47,968 nucleotides of DNA from Erysipelotrichaceae bacterium (GTDB lineage: Bacteria; Bacillota_I; Bacilli_A; Erysipelotrichales; Erysipelotrichaceae), in NCBI GenBank assembly GCA_022780745.1, contig JALEVB010000037.1, forward strand, positions 1 to 47,968, in the 5' to 3' direction. Below are positions 17,590 through 25,421 of this stretch, in pieces. Both the position numbers and the translations under genes were made by a program. The notes beneath the pieces are model-generated. The model searched no databases. It saw only the letters and a list, made by a program, of their open reading frames with translations, and had not been told where the DNA came from. Each line of letters starts with the position of its first letter. Positions within the stretch are counted from its first letter, which is position 1.

Positions 17590-18660
17590 CTATTTTATGA
17601 TCTCATATGGCTTTTCAACATGATTTAATACATGACAGCCATCTTTAGTTACTAGTACTAGATCTTCGATCCTGACTCCAAATTGTCCAGGTAAATAAAT
17701 ACCAGGTTCAATTGAGAAGATCATACCTTCTTTGACAACATTAGTATTAGTTGAACTAACATCCCCTGCTTCATGTCCAGACTGACCAATAAAATGTCCT
17801 AGACGATGGGTAAAATATTCACCATATCCTTCATTAGCGATGATATTTCTTGCAGTTAGATCGATATCACATAGTCTAACTCCAGGTCTGATGATCTTTT
17901 CGGCTTCAACATTAGCTTTTAAAACGATATCATGAACTTTTCTTTGAAGCTCACTTGCTTCCTTATAGAAATATGTTCTAGTCATATCTGAACAATAGAA
18001 ATCTTTACATCCACCAATATCTAAAACAATACTATCACCTTTTTGAAGTCTAGTATCATCTGGCATATGATGAGGATCTGCTCCATTTTTTCCAAATGAA
18101 CAAATTGGAGGGAAAGCATTTCTTTGACAGCCTAACTCCAGATATTTTTTATCAATTAGTTCTGCCAGTTCTTTTTCACTTATGTCTTCTTTAATACATG
18201 TCTTAGCATATAGCATTACCTGATCATTGATCAAAGAGTTTTCAATCATTGATGCGATCTCAGCTTCATCTTTGATTGCTCTGGTATCATCTACACAATC
18301 AGAACCTAATTCACATCTGATATTGCCATTATTTATAATTGGGATCAGAAATTTAGCATTAAGTGTCTTATCTACCCCTAGTACCTTGTCCTTATCTAGG
18401 TAGCTAATTACCATATCCATATAATTATCACTATCCTGATACCATACTTCTTTGATCGCTGTATCCTGTTTCATAAATAATTTATTCATGAATAAGATAT
18501 GTTCATTATTTTGTTTTAATAATAAGGCATAAAATCTTTCACCAGGATAGACATTAGCATTTGTTAGATATCTGATACTAACTGGATCAGATACTAATAG
18601 CTGAGTTAATCCTTTATCATTCATTTGTTTTAATACTCTATTTATTCTTTCGTTTGTCAT
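17590..18660 (-). CDS. M24B aminopeptidase (Xaa-Pro peptidase family)
   Basis: A 356-residue metallopeptidase of the pita-bread fold, expected to remove or split residues next to proline in small peptides in the cytoplasm. The N-terminal creatinase-like domain covers about residues 1-125. The metal ligands appear in the right order: VLDIGG near 215, SDMTRTYF near 226, GHFIGQSGHEAGD near 288, FSIEPGIYLPG near 316 and GVRIEDLVLV near 330. Whether it is an aminopeptidase P (pepP) or a prolidase (pepQ) cannot be settled from the sequence alone. Its ATG lies inside the 3' end of nth (23-base overlap), with AGAGGT upstream. Confidence 0.9.
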   Translation of the reverse strand: MTNERINRVLKQMNDKGLTQLLVSDPVSIRYLTNANVYPGERFYALLLKQNNEHILFMNKLFMKQDTAIKEVWYQDSDNYMDMVISYLDKDKVLGVDKTLNAKFLIPIINNGNIRCELGSDCVDDTRAIKDEAEIASMIENSLINDQVMLYAKTCIKEDISEKELAELIDKKYLELGCQRNAFPPICSFGKNGADPHHMPDDTRLQKGDSIVLDIGGCKDFYCSDMTRTYFYKEASELQRKVHDIVLKANVEAEKIIRPGVRLCDIDLTARNIIANEGYGEYFTHRLGHFIGQSGHEAGDVSSTNTNVVKEGMIFSIEPGIYLPGQFGVRIEDLVLVTKDGCHVLNHVEKPYEIIK

Positions 18661-19297
18661 CTTTTTTACCTCTTTTTAATTGTGTCTGATATGTACAAAA
18701 ATCACTAAAAGGACAATTGCTACAATCAGGATTTTTTGCTTTACATTTATATCTGCCAAAGAATATAAACAAATGATGCGCTTTGCTCCAGCAATCATGA
18801 TCGATTTTTCTTTGCAGCTTTCTTTCAACATCCAGTACAGAATCATTTTTATAAGCCAGTTTTAGCCTTTTTGAGACTCTTTCTACATGTGTATCTACTG
18901 CAATTGCCTGTTTACCAAAACACTCACTCAAAATAACATTAGCACTCTTTCTGCCTATTCCACTTAAACTGGTAAGATCATCCATATTATTTGGAACTTT
19001 ACCATCAAATCGCTCTATCAGTTCCTGACTTAAACTAATAATATTCTTAGCTTTATTACGATATAAACCAATAGTTCTAATATGCTCTTCAACATCTTTG
19101 ATATCTGCTTTACTAAAGGCATAACAATCCGGATAAGTTTCAAATAATTTAGGTGTAATCTTATTAACCGCATTATCCGTAGTTTGGGCACTAAGCATTA
19201 CGGCAATCATCAGTTCAAAAGCATTTCTATAAACTAACTCACAATGAGCATCTGGAAACATCTCATAAAGCTTTTCATAAATCTTATTACCATCCAT
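18638..19297 (-). CDS. nth: Endonuclease III (base excision repair glycosylase)
   Basis: A 219-residue DNA glycosylase/AP lyase removing oxidised pyrimidines. The helix-hairpin-helix reads SLSGIGRKSANVIL with the catalytic Lys near residue 120. The catalytic Asp is in AVDTHVERVSKRL near 138, and the iron-sulfur cluster loop has the exact C-x6-C-x2-C-x5-C spacing (CKAKNPDCSNCPFSDFC). I start at the ATG at 19297, after the dnaD stop and behind GGAGA; the frame is open upstream but overlaps dnaD. The dnaD-nth order is that of Bacillus. Confidence 0.95.
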   Translation of the reverse strand: MDGNKIYEKLYEMFPDAHCELVYRNAFELMIAVMLSAQTTDNAVNKITPKLFETYPDCYAFSKADIKDVEEHIRTIGLYRNKAKNIISLSQELIERFDGKVPNNMDDLTSLSGIGRKSANVILSECFGKQAIAVDTHVERVSKRLKLAYKNDSVLDVERKLQRKIDHDCWSKAHHLFIFFGRYKCKAKNPDCSNCPFSDFCTYQTQLKRGKKDDKRKNK

Positions 19298-19298
19298 A

Positions 19299-19790
19299 TT
19301 AACTATTCTCCAGGATCTTCTCAATATATGCAAAATTCAGTTTCTGATACATACTAGCCTTACGTAAAGACATAATGATCTTCTTCTTATCATAGATCTT
19401 TAACCATTGATTAAGCTTAGTAAATTCATCATTAGATAAAGGTCTTTGAAACTCCGTTTCAAAGATCTGATTTAAATCATTCTTTAAAACTTCCTTCTCT
19501 TTACCATATTCACTCTCAAACAATTTAGAAAGATCAAAAACAATATGCTTATCAACAGCCTTAATATCCAAATAATTCTTAGCACATAAAATACTAATGA
19601 TCTTATTAATATCCTCTTTAGAACTATTAGTCTTAGCAGCTAACAATTCTAAAGTAATATTAATATTATTACTATTAAAGAAATCAATCAATAATACAAC
19701 AACGATCTCTTCATAACTCATCTTTAAATCAGCTAGATTATCTAATATCCAGTCTCTTCTATTAACAAAATTCTCCTGATACCATTTCAT
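19299..19790 (-). CDS. dnaD: DnaD-like replication initiation protein
   Basis: A 163-residue protein with the two DnaD parts: an N-terminal winged-helix region starting NFVNRRDWILDNL, and a C-terminal DnaB-like (DDBH2) region with FETEFQRPLSNDEFTKLNQWL near residue 110 and the ending FAYIEKIL, close to the YIxxIL signature. DnaD loads the replicative helicase together with DnaB and DnaI at oriC and at restart sites. It is shorter than Bacillus DnaD (232) but covers both domains. First gene of dnaD-nth-peptidase; ribosome site AAGGTGA. Confidence 0.85.
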   Translation of the reverse strand: MKWYQENFVNRRDWILDNLADLKMSYEEIVVVLLIDFFNSNNINITLELLAAKTNSSKEDINKIISILCAKNYLDIKAVDKHIVFDLSKLFESEYGKEKEVLKNDLNQIFETEFQRPLSNDEFTKLNQWLKIYDKKKIIMSLRKASMYQKLNFAYIEKILENS

Positions 19791-19830
19791 ATAAAATCAC
19801 CTTAACCTATTTTAACATTTTTTACTTATC

Positions 19831-19859
19831 TTGCGATAACAAGTTAAAAATGATATCAT
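19831..19859 (+). promoter_or_regulatory. Promoter of the thioredoxin-like/HAD gene pair
   Basis: TTGCGA (19831-19836), 17-base spacer, TATCAT (19854-19859), about 26 bases before the start codon. Confidence 0.45.
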
Positions 19860-19885
19860 AAAAATTATAAATCGGAGAAGTAAAA

Positions 19886-20410
19886 ATGTTTAAAAGAATA
19901 TTATATACATTAATGATATTACTAGCATTATCCAGTATAGGATTTGCCAGTTATCGTTTTTTTGAATCAAAAGACAATAAACAAGAAACATACGGCTACA
20001 CCATGATTGAATATGAAGGAGCCAAACAATATGTCTTAAGCCATGGCAATTCCAGTACTACCTTCTTATTCTTTTGTTCACACAATAATGAAAACTGTAA
20101 TTATATTGAAGACACCCTTTATCCTGATGTCAACAAACGACTAGATAATAAAAACATGAATACACTTATCGACTATGTTAATATCGAACCATTAGAAGAT
20201 AGTCTAAAAACAGAAAATCTAATGGCTGACTGGAGTATTAATAATTATCCTGCTTTTGTTAGCGTATCAGTAATTGATGATCAGTTAGTTATAAATAATT
20301 CATTAGTATGGAATAGTGAATCACCTATCAATACTAATGATATCTTAGCCTGGTTACAGGAAAATGGACAATATGAAGGGGTTATAAACCAGCAGGTATT
20401 AATGCCATGA
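19886..20410 (+). CDS. Membrane-anchored thioredoxin-like protein
   Basis: A 174-residue protein with a single N-terminal membrane helix (about residues 5-24, no lipobox) and an outside domain. The outside domain has a thioredoxin-like layout: strand TTFLFFCSH with Cys64 and Cys71 (C-x6-C instead of CxxC) at the position of the redox site, and NNYPAF near residue 125, resembling the cis-proline loop. It could be a divergent disulfide-handling protein or a bacteriocin-accessory (PedC-like) relative. The exact family is not recognised. Its stop overlaps the next gene as ATGA, and the two share a promoter. Confidence 0.6.
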   Translation: MFKRILYTLMILLALSSIGFASYRFFESKDNKQETYGYTMIEYEGAKQYVLSHGNSSTTFLFFCSHNNENCNYIEDTLYPDVNKRLDNKNMNTLIDYVNIEPLEDSLKTENLMADWSINNYPAFVSVSVIDDQLVINNSLVWNSESPINTNDILAWLQENGQYEGVINQQVLMP

Positions 20411-21063
20411 TAAAAGCTATCTTTTTTGATGTTGACGATACCTTATTAAATTTCAATGCCAGTGCTAATTACGCATATAAGAAAATGTTAGAAGAACATC
20501 ATATTCCTTATGATCCTAATGTCGAAGCATATTATCATGAAGTAAATAAACAATTATGGCAAATGCTTGATCATGGAAAGATCACTAGAGATGAATTATT
20601 AGTAAAAAGATTCAAGATCGTCTTTAAAGAATATGATGCCCAAAAACTAAACCAAAGCTTTTTAACTTATTTATCAGATAGTGCCTATGTTAATCCTAAT
20701 ACTATTGAAACATTAAGCACTCTATATAAAAAATATCCTTTATATGCCGCTAGCAATTCTCAATATGACTTACAGCTAAAAAGACTAAAACTAGCAAATA
20801 TCTCAAAGTATTTTACTGATATCTATTGCAGCAGTTCAATTGGTTTTACTAAACCAGATATTCGCTTCTATCAAAAATGCATCGAAAAAACAAATATCGA
20901 TCCAAGTGAGATCCTAATGGTCGGAGATAATATCATAACTGATATTGAAGGTGCAAAAAAAGCAGGCTTACAAACCTGCCTATATGATCCTAATAAGTTA
21001 GATCATGATTTAACTTATTGTGATCATGTAATATATGATCTAATTGAGCTAATTAAATATTAG
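20407..21063 (+). CDS. HAD hydrolase, YjjG-like nucleotidase
   Basis: A 218-residue haloacid dehalogenase phosphatase. Motif I is FFDVDDTLLNFNASANYAY at residue 6, with the double aspartate of the YjjG branch; motif II is AASNSQYD near 115, motif III Lys is in FTKPDIRF near 150, and motif IV reads MVGDNIITDIEGAKKAG near 178. YjjG-type enzymes dephosphorylate noncanonical pyrimidine nucleotides, but HAD substrates cannot be read from sequence, so the specific role is tentative. The gene is translationally coupled to the thioredoxin-like gene and ends in its own terminator. Confidence 0.82.
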   Translation: MIKAIFFDVDDTLLNFNASANYAYKKMLEEHHIPYDPNVEAYYHEVNKQLWQMLDHGKITRDELLVKRFKIVFKEYDAQKLNQSFLTYLSDSAYVNPNTIETLSTLYKKYPLYAASNSQYDLQLKRLKLANISKYFTDIYCSSSIGFTKPDIRFYQKCIEKTNIDPSEILMVGDNIITDIEGAKKAGLQTCLYDPNKLDHDLTYCDHVIYDLIELIKY

Positions 21064-21071
21064 CTTTTTTT
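21047..21071 (+). terminator. Terminator of the HAD gene
   Basis: AGCTAAT (21047-21053) pairs with ATTAGCT (21059-21065) around loop TAAAT, followed by seven T. It overlaps the last codons of the gene. Confidence 0.65.
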
Positions 21072-21747
21072 ATATCATCTTAACAAAATTTTCACACCAG
21101 ATAGCACTTCTTTCACTAGCTAGCTTTAAATATTCTGAAAAACTCTCTACACTATTGCCATTAACAGTAATATCTGATAAAGATCTAATAATAACAAAAG
21201 GTTTCTGATAATGATAACAAACCTGAGCAATGCTAGCTCCTTCCATTTCTGCACATAAAGCATCAGGATAGTTTTCCTTGATCCTAGCTATTTGTTTTGG
21301 TAAATGAACAAAAGTATCACCAGTTGCGATATTACCCACAAAAACTCTAGCATCATTATCAATGATCTTCTTAATAATACTGATATAATGTTCATCAGCC
21401 TTATAAGCCAATTTAGTATTATCATAATCCTTAGGCCAGTCAACAACATCAGCATCATAATTTACAACATGATCGCTAACAATAACATCTAATACTTTAA
21501 GATCATTTTGCAAGCCTCCAGCTGTACCAAAATTAATAACACCATCAATATCAAAATTCTCAAATAATACCGTAGTACTGATCGTACTTTGACATCTACC
21601 TACTCCACTTTTAGATACAATAACTTTCTTACCAGCTAATAAGCCTTCATAAAAAGTAACATTGCTAACTTCTTTTTTTATAACATCACTCATCCTATCA
21701 AGTAATGCCATAACTTCTTCATCCATTGCTCCAATGATTGCTAACAT
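21070..21747 (-). CDS. mtnN: 5'-methylthioadenosine/S-adenosylhomocysteine nucleosidase
   Basis: A 225-residue enzyme that removes adenine from methylthioadenosine and S-adenosylhomocysteine, clearing the by-products of SAM use. The start IGAMDEEVMALLD, the VSKSGVGRCQST loop near residue 47, NFGTAGGL near 73, ATGDTFVH near 145 and the catalytic end AEMEGASIAQ near 170 plus RSLSDI near 192 are all present. It is the last gene of the yqeG-yqeM operon, overlaps the methyltransferase gene by seven bases and has its own AGGAGA site. Its place behind SAM-dependent methyltransferase genes is functionally sensible. Confidence 0.95.
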   Translation of the reverse strand: MLAIIGAMDEEVMALLDRMSDVIKKEVSNVTFYEGLLAGKKVIVSKSGVGRCQSTISTTVLFENFDIDGVINFGTAGGLQNDLKVLDVIVSDHVVNYDADVVDWPKDYDNTKLAYKADEHYISIIKKIIDNDARVFVGNIATGDTFVHLPKQIARIKENYPDALCAEMEGASIAQVCYHYQKPFVIIRSLSDITVNGNSVESFSEYLKLASERSAIWCENFVKMI

Positions 21748-22427
21748 ATTTTTTCTCCTACTATAAATATTTTTTCTCCATTTTGAATACCATCTAAAAC
21801 AAAATCCGTATATACTTTGACCTTAAAACCCTTTTGTTTTAAATAATCAATAACTTCATTACTATCAAATACATACTGAACATGCTGTTCCTGTAAAACA
21901 CTATTATCACAATAAAAAGCAAAATGCTGATGGATCTGATTAAAATAAGAAGTTATTGTCCACTGATAAGGAATATCATCTAAATAACCCTCTTCAATAT
22001 ATTCATCTTCAAATTCTTTTATACGATCTAGGGTATGCATATCAAACATAAAAATACCATGATCATTTAAAACATCATAAACACTATCAACCATCTGATG
22101 ATAATCCATAAGATAATTGATACTATCACAAAAACAGATGACACTATCATATTTCTCATCCATTTTAAAATTATTCATATCCAATATTTGCGTTTTGATA
22201 TAAGGATATTTCTTATTTAATTCATTGATCATCGCTTCAGAAATATCGGTTGCAAGAATATCATAACCATCCTGATATAAAGCATTGGTTATTTCTCCAG
22301 ATCCACAAGCCAATTCCAGCATTTTACAGGGTTTAACATGTTTTTTAACAAATTCTTCCCACATCCTGCAGGCTTCATCATCCCCAACTAAAGCATCATA
22401 ATATCGTGCTAACTGATCATATATCAT
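21741..22427 (-). CDS. yqeM: YqeM-like SAM-dependent methyltransferase
   Basis: A 228-residue class I methyltransferase. The start at 22427 (MIYDQLARYYDALVG) fits the YqeM family N-terminus, has AAAGGTGA upstream and overlaps the rsfS stop as ATGA. Motif I is MLELACGSGEITNAL near residue 37, motif II ATDISEAMI near 58, then CFCDSINYLMD near 95 and FDMHTLDRI near 125. Its order after rsfS is the same as in Bacillus. The substrate of YqeM has not been established as far as I know. Confidence 0.88.
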   Translation of the reverse strand: MIYDQLARYYDALVGDDEACRMWEEFVKKHVKPCKMLELACGSGEITNALYQDGYDILATDISEAMINELNKKYPYIKTQILDMNNFKMDEKYDSVICFCDSINYLMDYHQMVDSVYDVLNDHGIFMFDMHTLDRIKEFEDEYIEEGYLDDIPYQWTITSYFNQIHQHFAFYCDNSVLQEQHVQYVFDSNEVIDYLKQKGFKVKVYTDFVLDGIQNGEKIFIVGEKIC

Positions 22428-22759
22428 AGATTCACCTTTAAACGTGGCTGATCGATCCATAGATTTTCAAGATTATATACTTCTCTTTCAGTTCCAACAA
22501 AAACATGAGCGACAATAGTATATAGATCAATTAATATCCAGTTGCTGGTATCATCACCTTCGATCGCTCTTACATCATAGCCATATTTATTTGCATCCTG
22601 TTCGATTTTATCAACAATAGATAATGCCATACGCACATTCTTTGCACTACATATGACCATATAATCATTAAAAGGTGAAACATTACGCATATCTATAATA
22701 CTAATATTCTCACCCAATCTATCATCAATAGCTTTACAAACGATTGTTAATAAGTCCAA
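22424..22759 (-). CDS. rsfS: Ribosomal silencing factor RsfS
   Basis: A 111-residue Iojap/DUF143 protein that binds L14 of the 50S subunit and blocks joining to 30S when nutrients are scarce. The family blocks VSPFNDYMVICSAKN near residue 27, GDDTSNWILIDLYTIVAHVF near 70 and REVYNLENLW near 92 are clear. I place the start at the TTG at 22759 because GGAGGG lies about eight bases upstream; an ATG 18 bases earlier would make the ribosome site part of the coding region. It overlaps the yqeK end by 26 bases. Confidence 0.95.
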   Translation of the reverse strand: MDLLTIVCKAIDDRLGENISIIDMRNVSPFNDYMVICSAKNVRMALSIVDKIEQDANKYGYDVRAIEGDDTSNWILIDLYTIVAHVFVGTEREVYNLENLWIDQPRLKVNL

Positions 22760-23540
22760 TATCTTTACCCTCCACATTTTGTAAATATTCTAAATTTTCT
22801 TTTCTAACCAGATGATATCCATCAGTTAGATTATTCATAGCCACCTTTAATTGTTTTGTTATGTCATAACCTCTAGAAGGATCGATCTTATCTGCAATAT
22901 AAATGATCATTGCGATCTTATTGGTACATGTACCAGTAGTATGATGATATATAGCATCGTACACTTTGATATCATGATATAACAAAACAGAAGAAACAAA
23001 ATATGCTCCCAGATACTGATGATATAAAGCCTTAGCTTCATTAACATGTTCCTTGAAATATTTATTCATCAATGCTAAATTCTCATCTTCATCATTTTGT
23101 TTATATATATCATGCATCATAGCTGCCAGATATACTTTATTAACATCTACATGATGCTTTCTTGCTAATTTACAAGCTAGATCACACATGGATAATACAT
23201 GTTTATATCTTTTTCCATGACAATGATTTGCCATTATTCTATCTAAATATAAACCATGACTAAAAATATAATTACGAGTATTAGCACTTAAATATTTAAA
23301 CTCTCCTTTATAGACTTTATCATATTCAGCACTTACATCAATATCAATAAGCTCATATTCTAAATTATCCAGACTATTAATTAAGTGAAAATGACGATAT
23401 GGTCTAATAGCCATTTTTACCATTTTTATCTTATCTGAATTACTATCTTCAATATAGAAATAAACTTCATGATACTTCTTAGCGATCTCAATATGTTTTA
23501 ATAATATGGGATCAAATTTATCCTTTATAACTTTAATCAT
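22734..23540 (-). CDS. yqeK: YqeK-type HD hydrolase with a degenerate NadD-like N-terminal segment
   Basis: A 268-residue protein. Residues ~105-265 are a YqeK HD-domain phosphohydrolase (Bacillus YqeK splits Ap4A): RYKHVLSMCDLACKLA with His114, AAMMHDIYK with His143-Asp144, YHHTTG near 200 and YIADKIDPSRGYD near 217. Residues 1-105 are not part of normal YqeK. They resemble a shortened NadD (nicotinate mononucleotide adenylyltransferase): KFDPILLKHIEIAKK at 8 echoes the FDPIHxGHLxIA nucleotide-binding start, and SANTRNYIFSHGLYLD at 85 echoes the NadD C-terminal SSTxIR and GLY elements. The HxGH signature is gone and the segment is about half length, so adenylyltransferase activity is unlikely. 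nadD normally precedes yqeK here. The start overlaps the yhbY stop (ATGA). Confidence 0.85.
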   Translation of the reverse strand: MIKVIKDKFDPILLKHIEIAKKYHEVYFYIEDSNSDKIKMVKMAIRPYRHFHLINSLDNLEYELIDIDVSAEYDKVYKGEFKYLSANTRNYIFSHGLYLDRIMANHCHGKRYKHVLSMCDLACKLARKHHVDVNKVYLAAMMHDIYKQNDEDENLALMNKYFKEHVNEAKALYHQYLGAYFVSSVLLYHDIKVYDAIYHHTTGTCTNKIAMIIYIADKIDPSRGYDITKQLKVAMNNLTDGYHLVRKENLEYLQNVEGKDIGLINNRL

Positions 23541-23824
23541 GGCAATGTAATCAAATGTTCCTTACTACAACGATATAAAACGATTGTACGCCCGATTTTC
23601 TGTACAACTTCACTTTCAGTATACATAGCTAGATCAAAAGCCAACTCATCAAAATCCGTATCACAAGTCTTCAATACACTAACCTTTACTAATTCATGAG
23701 CTTCTAAATAATCAGAAACGGTTTTAAATAAATTATGACTCAAGCCTTCTTTACCAATTTGAAATACTGCTCTTTCTTTAGTAGCTAAAGCTCTTAAATA
23801 TCTTTTTTGTTTTCCTGTAAGCAT
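23537..23824 (-). CDS. yhbY: YhbY/YqeI CRM-domain RNA-binding protein
   Basis: A 95-residue CRM domain protein that binds pre-50S particles. It begins LTGKQKRYLRALA and carries the RNA-binding loop in the form FQIGKEGLS near residue 21, the CRM counterpart of GxxG; KVSVLKT and GRTIVLYR follow. Full length for the family. It lies between yqeH and yqeK as in Bacillus, except that aroE is absent. Confidence 0.95.
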   Translation of the reverse strand: MLTGKQKRYLRALATKERAVFQIGKEGLSHNLFKTVSDYLEAHELVKVSVLKTCDTDFDELAFDLAMYTESEVVQKIGRTIVLYRCSKEHLITLP

Positions 23825-24868
23825 CTATATTGCCGCCTTTCTAAATTTCACATTAACTTTTTCAGGATAGCGAATTTCAATCTTTGAAACATCACCACTA
23901 ATACATATCCATCCTAAACCATCCATAACGATATCCATTTTATCATATTGTTTATTAACTGTAATATTACGATATTTTTTATCTATCGTAACCGGTTTAA
24001 ATAATTCACCTAAATGTTTATCCCATAGTTCATTAGCTTTTTGAGCTTTGGTACGATGAACTTTTACTTCATTGCTCATATATACTACAACACTGCTATT
24101 TTTCGCATCATAAAACTTGATCATCATTAAACCATCGATAATAAATGCCTGATCATCTCTGATTTGAAAGATCACTGGCTTAATAGGTCTATTAGGAATC
24201 AAAGATTTTAAATACTTCTCTTCAACTTCCATGACAACACTATTTTTAACTTCAATACCTGGAGTATCAATAAAATGGAAACCATCAATATCCATTTCAT
24301 TAAAATCTAAAGTAGTACCAGGATATCTTGATACTGATAATACTTCATCCTTCATCAAAGCATTCAATAATGTTGATTTACCTACATTTGCTTTACCCAT
24401 AACGATAATATTATTTTTCTTATATATATTGATAGCTTTTAATATTTCATCCTTATTATCAATATTTTTACCAGTAACGATCAAACCTTTTATCGTTATG
24501 CCATAATCTTTTAATCTTGAAAAAATAAACTTAGCCATTTTCTCATTAGAAACAGTTACTGGCAACAAGTCTCTTTTAGTAACGACCATAATGATATCTC
24601 TTCCAATTAAATGCTTATTCAATCCTTCGATCATACTAGCTTCAAAATCAAAGATATCACACACCCATAAGATAATACCATCAATTTCATTGATCCTTGA
24701 TAAAACTTCATCAGGATCAATACCCGTTTTCATTGAATACTGCAGATCATCATAATGCATCAAACGAAAACATCTTTGACAATATTCACTATTTTCCTTA
24801 GGAGTATATCCTATTGCCTTTATATCTGTATTTTGTAAAACGGCACCACAGCCCTTACATTTTGTCAT
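23825..24868 (-). CDS. yqeH: Ribosome biogenesis GTPase YqeH
   Basis: A 347-residue circularly permuted GTPase needed for 30S assembly. An N-terminal zinc finger (CKGCG and YCQRCF within the first 35 residues) is followed by permuted motifs: G4 TKRDLLP near 97, then G1 GKANVGKSTLLN near 160 and G3 DTPG near 205. The C-terminal region covers the treble-clef-linked domain. I start at the ATG at 24868, with GAGGAGAT upstream; an upstream in-frame start has no site. It overlaps the yqeG end by 14 bases. Confidence 0.95.
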   Translation of the reverse strand: MTKCKGCGAVLQNTDIKAIGYTPKENSEYCQRCFRLMHYDDLQYSMKTGIDPDEVLSRINEIDGIILWVCDIFDFEASMIEGLNKHLIGRDIIMVVTKRDLLPVTVSNEKMAKFIFSRLKDYGITIKGLIVTGKNIDNKDEILKAINIYKKNNIIVMGKANVGKSTLLNALMKDEVLSVSRYPGTTLDFNEMDIDGFHFIDTPGIEVKNSVVMEVEEKYLKSLIPNRPIKPVIFQIRDDQAFIIDGLMMIKFYDAKNSSVVVYMSNEVKVHRTKAQKANELWDKHLGELFKPVTIDKKYRNITVNKQYDKMDIVMDGLGWICISGDVSKIEIRYPEKVNVKFRKAAI

Positions 24869-25364
24869 AATAATCTCCTCTATTAAAATCAAATAATTTA
24901 CGTATTATATTTTCTATCGACCTGGTTATTGTACCAAAAATATTATCTTTATCAACTATTGGATCAACTAAAATACAGCTGATATTACTGGTTTTACTAG
25001 CTAATACATCAGTCATGATCTGATCACCTATCAACAATATCTTTTTTCTATCAACATGATATTTTTTACTAATATGATAAAAAGTAAATGGCAGTGGTTT
25101 TAATGCAAAACTATAAAAAGGTAAAGTAAGTTTATCAGCTAAAGGCTTAACTCTTTTTCTAACATTATTGCTAGCGACAACCACAATAAAATCTTCTTTT
25201 AGCTTGTTAACAAAATCAATCGCATCTTTAGATACGATCTTACTGTCACAAGGAATTAATGTATTATCAATATCAACAATTATCAGCTGATAATTCTTTT
25301 CTTTTAGTTTATTAATATCTATATGTTTATAACTTTGAATATAACACTCTGGTTTAAATATCAT
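24855..25364 (-). CDS. yqeG: YqeG HAD-family phosphatase
   Basis: A 169-residue HAD subfamily IIIA phosphatase. Motif I is IIVDIDNTLIPCD near residue 28, motif II VVASNN near 67 and motif IV LLIGDQIMTDVLASK near 118; KPLPF near 92 supplies the motif III lysine. First gene of the operon yqeG-yqeH-yhbY-yqeK-rsfS-yqeM-mtnN. Its substrate is not firmly known; members of this family include phosphatidylglycerophosphatases, and the lipid route would fit pgsA in this window, but that is inference. Confidence 0.9.
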   Translation of the reverse strand: MIFKPECYIQSYKHIDINKLKEKNYQLIIVDIDNTLIPCDSKIVSKDAIDFVNKLKEDFIVVVASNNVRKRVKPLADKLTLPFYSFALKPLPFTFYHISKKYHVDRKKILLIGDQIMTDVLASKTSNISCILVDPIVDKDNIFGTITRSIENIIRKLFDFNRGDYYDKM

Positions 25365-25421
25365 TACTTGTCCTCTAATCTTTTATATTATACAATATTT
25401 TGTAAAGATGAGGAAATGCTT

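Noticed and set aside
25323-25421. Extended N-terminus for the HAD hydrolase
   Set aside because: The extra 33 residues are not HAD-like, overlap the start of yqeG and lie before a proper ribosome site and the standard motif I start.
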